Positions 59,383 through 64,000 of a stretch of DNA of 64,000 bases are shown here, one piece after another. Where the stretch lies: contig CAVPQY010000003.1 of assembly GCA_963707695.1 (NCBI GenBank), forward strand, positions 930,001 through 994,000. Direction: 5' to 3'. Positions within the stretch are counted from its first letter, which is position 1. Each line of letters starts with the position of its first letter. The notes below the pieces were generated by a model. The model saw nothing but the letters and a program-made list of their open reading frames with translations. It was not told the DNA's origin and did no database searches. The stretch comes from JAOPZW01 sp963707695 (GTDB lineage Bacteria > Actinomycetota > Thermoleophilia > Solirubrobacterales > Solirubrobacteraceae). The translations under genes were made by a program, and so were the position numbers.

Positions 59383-60294
59383 TCAGCGCGGCTGCCAGGC
59401 CGGGTCCACGTCCGGAGCCGGGTCCCGGGTGAGGATGCGCGGCGGGCCCGCCGGCAGCGGGAGCGTGAAGAGGTCCGTCGGCGCCCCCGGCGCGCTCGAC
59501 CGATCGAAGGCGATCCGGCGGCCGTCCGGGGACCACGCGGTGCCGAAGGCCGGCGTGTCGCCCACCGGCGCGCTGCCGGAGCCGTCGGCGCCGACGGTCC
59601 ACAGCCGGAACCCCTGCCCGGCGGCGCGGCGCACGAACGCGATCCGCCGGCCGTCCGGGGCCCAGCTCGGCCGGTCGTCGTAGGGGCCGACCGCGGTGAC
59701 GCGGACCGCGCCGCTCCCGTCGGGGTGCATCTTCCAGACGTCGTGGCTGTGCCCGCGGTCGCTGGCGAAGGCGATCCAGCGCCCGTCGGGCGACCAGTCC
59801 GGGCTGCGATCGCTCAGCCGGTCCGTGGTGAGCCGCCGCCGGTGGCCGCCGTCCGACCGCATGACCCAGAGGTCGGGCCGGCTCACACGCACCTGCCTGG
59901 GGCCCGTGAAGACGATCCGGCGGCCGTCCGGCGACCACGCCGGCTCGGTGCCGCGCGCCAGGCGACGTGGGTGCGACCCGTCGGCGCGCATGACCCAGAC
60001 CTCGAACGGGCCGGGGTGGAGCGGGTCGCGGAAGTCGCGCCGGGCGAAGGCGAGCCGGCGCCCGTCCGCCGACCACGCGGGGGACGTCTCGTTGACCGCC
60101 CGCGTCCGCGTGAGTCGCCGGGCGGGGTGGCCCGGCGACACCACGTAGAGGTCGTACGACCCGTGCCGGGGGCTCGCGAAGGCGATCACGCCGTTGCGGC
60201 CCGGGAACGACGCCTGCGCCGGAGCCGGGAGCGCCGCGACGCAGAGCGCGGCCAGCGCGCCGCTCGCGACCTGCAGGGTGCTCAGCCGTGTCAC
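59383..60294 (-). CDS. Secreted TolB-like/PD40 beta-propeller protein
   Basis: A 303-residue exported protein with a signal peptide (TLQVASGALAALCVAALPAPAQA). The rest is six to seven PD40/WD40-like blades with the repeated motif P-x-W-S-x-D-G-R-R-x-A-F: ETSPAWSADGRRLAFARRD, EPAWSPDGRRIVFTG, SPDWSPDGRWIAFASDRG, RPSWAPDGRRIAFVRR and GTAWSPDGRRIAFDRS. Between blades are DLYVV, EVWVMRADGS and DLWVMRSDGG segments typical of TolB-family propellers. It probably serves as an extracytoplasmic protein- or ligand-binding propeller; no enzyme domain is attached. The GTG start follows a TAGGTT box by six bases. Confidence 0.85.
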   Translation of the reverse strand: MTRLSTLQVASGALAALCVAALPAPAQASFPGRNGVIAFASPRHGSYDLYVVSPGHPARRLTRTRAVNETSPAWSADGRRLAFARRDFRDPLHPGPFEVWVMRADGSHPRRLARGTEPAWSPDGRRIVFTGPRQVRVSRPDLWVMRSDGGHRRRLTTDRLSDRSPDWSPDGRWIAFASDRGHSHDVWKMHPDGSGAVRVTAVGPYDDRPSWAPDGRRIAFVRRAAGQGFRLWTVGADGSGSAPVGDTPAFGTAWSPDGRRIAFDRSSAPGAPTDLFTLPLPAGPPRILTRDPAPDVDPAWQPR

Positions 60295-60301
60295 GCGACG
60301 A

Positions 60302-60307
60302 ACCTAG
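60302..60307 (-). promoter_or_regulatory. TANNNT -10 box of the TolB-like gene
   Basis: TAGGTT on the minus strand immediately upstream of the GTG start, six bases away; leaderless arrangement. Confidence 0.5.
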
Positions 60308-60368
60308 GCACGGGCGGCTGGGATGCCATCCGTCGTGCCCCGCGCCGCGAGGGCGGACTTCCCGCAGC

Positions 60369-61106
60369 TCAGCGCGCCTTCGTCGCCGGCGGCAGCCGCA
60401 CGTCGGTCTCGTATGAGTGGGAGACGGCCGAGACGTGCATCGCGGCGTGATCGGCGATCGAGCCGAGCGGGTTGGTGCTCAGCAGCATCGGCACGGAGAT
60501 GATCGCGTTGCCGGTCTCCGGCGCGCGCACGCCGTCCTCGCGGTACTGCGAGAAGCCGAGGTGGTAGACGGCGGTGATCGCCATGACGAGCACGAGCGAG
60601 CACCCGACGTAGGCGAGCCGACGGCGCCAGGTCCCGAGCGTCCCCCCGAGCGAGCGCAGCACGACCAGGCAGGGCAGCACGGTCAGCAGCAGCGCGTCCA
60701 CGACCCCGTAGATCGCGCCACGCCAGACCAGCTCGAAGACGTAGTAGGACCCGCTGGGGTGGGGCGTCCTGTCGTCGGCGAGGACGTTTCTCACGAGCGC
60801 GACGCCGACCAGCACGCCGAGCAGCACGCCGAGCTTCCAGTGGCGGTGGACGGTCGCGCCGACGTCGAGCCGGGTCTCGACCGCGTAGGCGGTGCAGAGG
60901 CCGAGCACGACGACGAAGTAGATGCCCAGGTACACGTCGTGCTGCAGGTCGAGCGTGCTCGACCCGAGGAAGGGCACGGCGAAGCCGGCGACGGCCGCCG
61001 CCGCGAACCACCGCAGCTGCGTCGACCAGCGCTCCGGGTGGGCGCTGCGATGGCGCGCGACGGCGGGCTGCACGCCGCGCGGGAGGTGCACGTCGATGGC
61101 CGGCAT
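60369..61106 (-). CDS. Conserved polytopic membrane protein of unknown function
   Basis: A 245-residue protein with about five membrane helices: FAAAAVAGFAVPFLG, VYLGIYFVVVLGLCTAYAVET, LGVLLGVLVGVALVRNVLA, AIYGVVDALLLTVLPCLVVL and LAYVGCSLVLVMAITAVYHLGFSQY. The C-terminal soluble tail contains NAIISVPMLLSTNPLGSIADHAAMHVSAVSHSYETDVRLPP. I recognise no enzymatic motif; the E-x-V-W-R-G-A-I-Y-G pattern in the third loop is loosely reminiscent of CPBP-type intramembrane proteases but lacks the full motif set. The ATG at 61106 is chosen because a TACGTT box lies seven bases upstream; a start 18 codons further upstream lacks support. Confidence 0.7.
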   Translation of the reverse strand: MPAIDVHLPRGVQPAVARHRSAHPERWSTQLRWFAAAAVAGFAVPFLGSSTLDLQHDVYLGIYFVVVLGLCTAYAVETRLDVGATVHRHWKLGVLLGVLVGVALVRNVLADDRTPHPSGSYYVFELVWRGAIYGVVDALLLTVLPCLVVLRSLGGTLGTWRRRLAYVGCSLVLVMAITAVYHLGFSQYREDGVRAPETGNAIISVPMLLSTNPLGSIADHAAMHVSAVSHSYETDVRLPPATKAR

Positions 61107-61113
61107 GCCGACG

Positions 61114-61119
61114 AACGTA
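61114..61119 (-). promoter_or_regulatory. TANNNT -10 box of the membrane-protein gene
   Basis: TACGTT on the minus strand, seven bases before the ATG at 61106. Confidence 0.5.
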
Positions 61120-61207
61120 GGCGCGGGGGTGCCGGGTCGCGTCACGGAGGCGCCGCACAACGACTTCTCCGAACTACGCGGGCGTGCGGCGCCGCGTCGT
61201 CTCGAGG

Positions 61208-61222
61208 CCCTCTGCGAGAGGG
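61208..61222 (-). terminator. Short hairpin downstream of the flavin monooxygenase gene
   Basis: CCCTCT-GCG-AGAGGG, a perfect 6-bp stem with a three-base loop, about 70 bases after the monooxygenase stop on the minus strand. Confidence 0.4.
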
Positions 61223-61292
61223 ACGACGGAGGCGAGGGACAGGGACCGACGAGGTCCAGTGCCGTGACCTCGGGACAGGACGCAGGCGATCT

Positions 61293-62399
61293 TCATCGGG
61301 TCACGGCCTTCACCGCCGGCTGCGAGGTCTGTCGCGCCGCGCGCTCGGCGATGCGGTCGGCGATGAACTCGGCGTCGTCTTCGACCCACCCCAGAAGTGC
61401 CGACCCCCGCGTGTGCTGCCAGGGCAACCCGAGCACGTACAGGCCGGGAGACGACGTGACGCCGCGCTCGTGCGCCACCCGTCCGTCGTCGTCGAGGACG
61501 GGGACCTCGACGAAGGAGTGGTCGAGGCGGAAGCCGGTGGCCCAGATGACGGCGGCCGGCGTCAGCGAGGAGCCGTCGGCGAAGGTCACCGTGCGGTCGG
61601 CGGCGTGCGCGGCGCGGCCGTGCAGGCGGACGCCCCGGCGTCGCGCCGCCCGCGGGCTCGAGCCGATGAGCGTCTCCCGGTGCTGGAGGCGGCCGCCGAG
61701 CCGAGAGGTCACCGGCGTCCGCATCAGCCGCGTGGCTTCGAGGTAGTCGAAGAGGTCCCGGCCGAAGATCCGTTGGGGCAGCGGGGTCTGCCGGGTCCCG
61801 ATCGACAGGTGCACCTCCCGGCCGGCGTCGGCGAGCTCCTCGGCGATCTGGTAGCCGGTGTTCCCCCCGCCGACGATCAGCACGGGGCCCTCGGGGATCT
61901 GCTGCGGCCGCCGGTAGTCGGTGCTGTGCAGGCGCACGACCCCGGGGTCGAGGCGCTCGGCGATCGCCGGCCGGAACGGCACCTGGAACGGGCCCGTGGC
62001 GATCACGACCTGCTGCGCGCGGACGCTCCCGGCGTCGAGGTCGACGACGTACCCGCCGCCATCGGCGGCGCGCACGGCGCGCACACGGCTGCCCAGCTCG
62101 ACGGGGAGGTCGAACTCGCGGGCGTAGTCGGTGAGGTAGGCGACGACCGCGTCGCGGCCGGGGTAGTCGCCGGGGTCGCCGGGAAAGGGCCGGCCGGGCA
62201 GGCTGGTGCGCCGCGCCGGCGTGAACAGCCGCAGCGAATCCCAGCGGTCGCGCCAGGCGGCGGCGGGGCCGTCGGCGGCTTCGAAGATCACGAAGTCACG
62301 GCCCTGCCGCTTGAGGTAGTAGCCGATCGCCAGGCCGGCCTGGCCTCCGCCGACGACCACGACGTCGCGCCTGGTGGTCGCGGTGCGCACGTCGGTCAT
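61293..62399 (-). CDS. Flavin-containing monooxygenase-like NAD(P)/FAD oxidoreductase
   Basis: A 368-residue protein of the CzcO/FMO type. The FAD motif is VVVVGGGQAGLAIGYYLKRQGRDFVIFE; the RWDSLRLFTP segment is typical of these monooxygenases, as are GYVVDLDAGSVRAQQVVIATGPFQVPF and the NADPH motif VLIVGGGNTGYQIAEELADAGREVHLSIG. The C-terminal FAD closure has AAVIWATGFRLDHSFVEVPVLD and GLYVLGLPWQHTRGSALLGWVEDDAEFIA. It may oxidise a small organic substrate or act in metal/redox defence. Its ATG overlaps the multicopper oxidase stop (ATGA), so the two form an operon. Frames upstream of 62399 are open but lie inside the oxidase gene. Confidence 0.9.
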   Translation of the reverse strand: MTDVRTATTRRDVVVVGGGQAGLAIGYYLKRQGRDFVIFEAADGPAAAWRDRWDSLRLFTPARRTSLPGRPFPGDPGDYPGRDAVVAYLTDYAREFDLPVELGSRVRAVRAADGGGYVVDLDAGSVRAQQVVIATGPFQVPFRPAIAERLDPGVVRLHSTDYRRPQQIPEGPVLIVGGGNTGYQIAEELADAGREVHLSIGTRQTPLPQRIFGRDLFDYLEATRLMRTPVTSRLGGRLQHRETLIGSSPRAARRRGVRLHGRAAHAADRTVTFADGSSLTPAAVIWATGFRLDHSFVEVPVLDDDGRVAHERGVTSSPGLYVLGLPWQHTRGSALLGWVEDDAEFIADRIAERAARQTSQPAVKAVTR

Positions 62400-64000
62400 G
62401 CCGACGCTGGATCGACGTCGAAGCTGAACATCATCCCGCTCTCGTGGTGCTCGGCGATGTGGCAGTGCGCCATCCACCGGCCCGGGTTCGTGACGTCGAG
62501 CAGGATGTCGACCACCTCGCCGGTGCGGACGAGGACGGTGTCCTTCCACACGAGGTTGGGCTCGACCTCGCCGTCACGGGCGAGCACGAGGAAGCGCCCG
62601 GCGCCATGGACGTGGAAGGGGTGGTGCATCGGGTGGTCGGAGTCCATCTCGTTGACGAGCCGGATCTTCACCCGGTCACCGACCGTGAACCTCCAGGTGA
62701 TCGCGTGGTTCTCGTCGCCGGTCGTGCGGTCGACGAGCTTCCAGCGAGTGTTCGCGGGGGTCGTGATCCTGTTGACCTCGACCATGTCGTCCTCCCACTC
62801 GATCCCGCCGGCCGCGGCGTGATCGGCGCCGTGGTGGTCGTGCCCCTCGTGGCCATGGTCGTGCTCGTCCGCGCCGCCGCCCTGGGCAGCGACGACCCCG
62901 GCCGCCAGGAGCTTCATCCCGCACTGCGGGCAGCGCGCGTCGGGCTCCTGGCTGGTGACGTCGGGGTGCATCGGGCAGGCGTAGGTCGTCGGGGCGGCGA
63001 CCGCGAGGAGCGCCATCCCGCACCGCGGGCAGCGGCCGGGTTCGTCGCTGACGACGTCCTCGTGCATCGGGCAGTGGTAGACGACCGGCCCCTCGGGCGC
63101 CTCGAACTCCATCTCGGCGATGAAGGCGAGCGTCTTGTCGGGCTCAGCCTCCATCGCGGCTGATGCGCGTCTGCGCTCGGCCATGAGCTCCGGGTCGCTG
63201 CGCAGCTCCTGGAACTGCTCGCCCAGCGACGGTTCCGCGGGCTGCGCATCGACCGTGACCGCCGCCAGCTGGTGGACGCGCTCGGGCGTGCGGTGCTCCA
63301 GGGCGAGCTCGCCGGGCTGGTCGAAGAACACGTCGACGACCACGCGCTCAGACGGCGCGAGCACGACGTCCTCGACGAACTGCTCGTGCTCGACGCGGCC
63401 GCTGTCGCCGCCGACGAGCTTCATCTGCGCGCCTGGCAGCTGGACCTTGAAGACGCGCGTGTTGGCCGTGTTGGTCAGATAGAAGCGCACGACCTCACCG
63501 CTGCGCGCCGGGAGCGACAGCGCCGTCTCGCCGCCGACGAGCAGCACGTCGCCGAAGCGCCCCATGGCCGCGTAGTTCGTCTCCGTGCGGCTGAATGGGG
63601 CGATCTGCCCGTCCTCGATGAGCACGTCGTCGAGCGTCAGCAGCACCTCGCGGTGGCATGCCGGCCAGTAGTCGGGGTCCGCAGGGTCCACGAGGACGTT
63701 GCCGTAGAGCCCCAGCTCCTGGCCGTAGTCCTCCCGGATGTGGGGGTGGTACCAGTAGATCCCGGGGTCCGGGAAGGCCACCTTGGACGTGAAGCGCCCG
63801 CCGACGGGGATCGGCTCCTGGGTCTCGTGGGTGCCGTCGTAGCGGTTCTCCAGCCGGAGGCCGTGCCAGTGCACGGTCGCCTCCAGGTCACCGTCGTTGG
63901 CGACCTCCACCGTGATCTCCGACCCCTCGCGCACGCGCAGCGTCGGTCCGGGGATCGCGCCGTTGTACGCGAGCATCCGTACGGTCGCGTCACCGATCCG
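62396..64000 (-). CDS. Multicopper oxidase with two inserted heavy-metal-binding domains, partial (runs off right edge)
   Basis: 534 codons are present; the N-terminus lies beyond the window. The first cupredoxin domain has HWHGLRLENR (about residue 44) and WYHPHIREDYG, and the second has the non-catalytic LTLDDVLIEDG region. The last has HPMHHPFHVHG and MAHCHIAEHHESGM, so all four histidine motifs for the type 1, 2 and 3 coppers are seen. Between domains two and three are two YHYCPMHP-type modules (YHCPMHEDVVSDEPGRCPRCGMALL near 310 and YACPMHPDVTSQEPDARCPQCGMKLL near 343) and a histidine-rich linker DEHDHGHEGHDHH (about 375-390). It probably oxidises cuprous ions or phenols and participates in copper handling. 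It is co-transcribed with the flavin monooxygenase. Confidence 0.9.
   Translation of the reverse strand, partial: RIGDATVRMLAYNGAIPGPTLRVREGSEITVEVANDGDLEATVHWHGLRLENRYDGTHETQEPIPVGGRFTSKVAFPDPGIYWYHPHIREDYGQELGLYGNVLVDPADPDYWPACHREVLLTLDDVLIEDGQIAPFSRTETNYAAMGRFGDVLLVGGETALSLPARSGEVVRFYLTNTANTRVFKVQLPGAQMKLVGGDSGRVEHEQFVEDVVLAPSERVVVDVFFDQPGELALEHRTPERVHQLAAVTVDAQPAEPSLGEQFQELRSDPELMAERRRASAAMEAEPDKTLAFIAEMEFEAPEGPVVYHCPMHEDVVSDEPGRCPRCGMALLAVAAPTTYACPMHPDVTSQEPDARCPQCGMKLLAAGVVAAQGGGADEHDHGHEGHDHHGADHAAAGGIEWEDDMVEVNRITTPANTRWKLVDRTTGDENHAITWRFTVGDRVKIRLVNEMDSDHPMHHPFHVHGAGRFLVLARDGEVEPNLVWKDTVLVRTGEVVDILLDVTNPGRWMAHCHIAEHHESGMMFSFDVDPASA

Noticed and set aside
1..64000. CRISPR arrays, insertion sequences, prophage or toxin-antitoxin genes
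   Set aside because: No regularly spaced repeats, transposase motifs, terminal inverted repeats with target duplications or phage structural genes were found on either strand.

Overview
The window is about 75% G+C with strong third-position G/C bias, dense GTG/ATG starts and many 4-bp ATGA/GTGA overlaps. It looks like a chromosomal segment of a high-GC actinobacterium. Gene content (a conserved acidic protein of a type I associate with Thermoleophilia, N,N-dimethylformamidase-like/DUF4082 surface protein, ECF sigma plus YCII pair) and leaderless TANNNT promoters fit a Solirubrobacterales-like organism, but the taxon is an inference. No insertion sequence, phage gene, CRISPR array or replication origin was seen.

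About 1-43 kb is mainly an exopolysaccharide/cell-surface glycan region. The left edge has a truncated glycosyltransferase and a secreted beta-propeller protein on the minus strand, then a plus-strand run (PPOX-family protein, GT4, GT2, short initiating sugar transferase). A hydrolase/SDR divergent pair and a histidine kinase/response regulator divergent pair follow. The main plus-strand operon runs from 10.6 to 28.3 kb: nucleotide-sugar dehydrogenase, LuxR-type regulator, polyprenyl glycosylphosphotransferase, GT2, FAD oxidoreductase, GT-C membrane protein, epimerase, a 1580-residue secreted multidomain protein, flippase, GT2, beta-helix lipoprotein, GT2. Converging on it from 34.6 kb is a complete Wzx/Wzy-type export operon on the minus strand (Wzz-like, Wzy-like, Wzx-like, PssD/PssE-type split glycosyltransferase, GT4). 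From 34.7 to 42.6 kb lie an imine-forming Gfo/Idh/MocA oxidoreductase, a polysaccharide deacetylase, further GTs, a FemAB-like acyltransferase, a UDP-GlcNAc 2-epimerase and a DegT-family aminotransferase homologue that lacks its catalytic lysine. Together these suggest a polymer containing acetamido-uronic acid sugars, assembled on undecaprenyl phosphate.

From 42.7 kb on the content is metabolic and stress related: transketolase, cytochrome P450, lytic transglycosylase, LLM flavin oxidoreductase, xylulokinase, a MOSC protein with a reductase/ferredoxin, an ECF42-like sigma factor with its YCII partner, a secreted beta-helix protein, tRNA-Ala, a membrane diguanylate cyclase, a conserved acidic protein, a PhzF remnant, AlkA and Ogt alkylation repair genes, a TolB-like protein, a membrane protein, a flavin monooxygenase and, at the right edge, a truncated multicopper oxidase carrying two heavy-metal-binding modules.

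Eight otherwise intact genes are broken by a total of 15 frame breaks. Every one can be repaired by restoring a single CG/GC dinucleotide in a short CG-alternating run, and eleven fall in 11.0-16.0 kb. I treat these genes as probably functional with sequence errors, and annotate them as one gene each.
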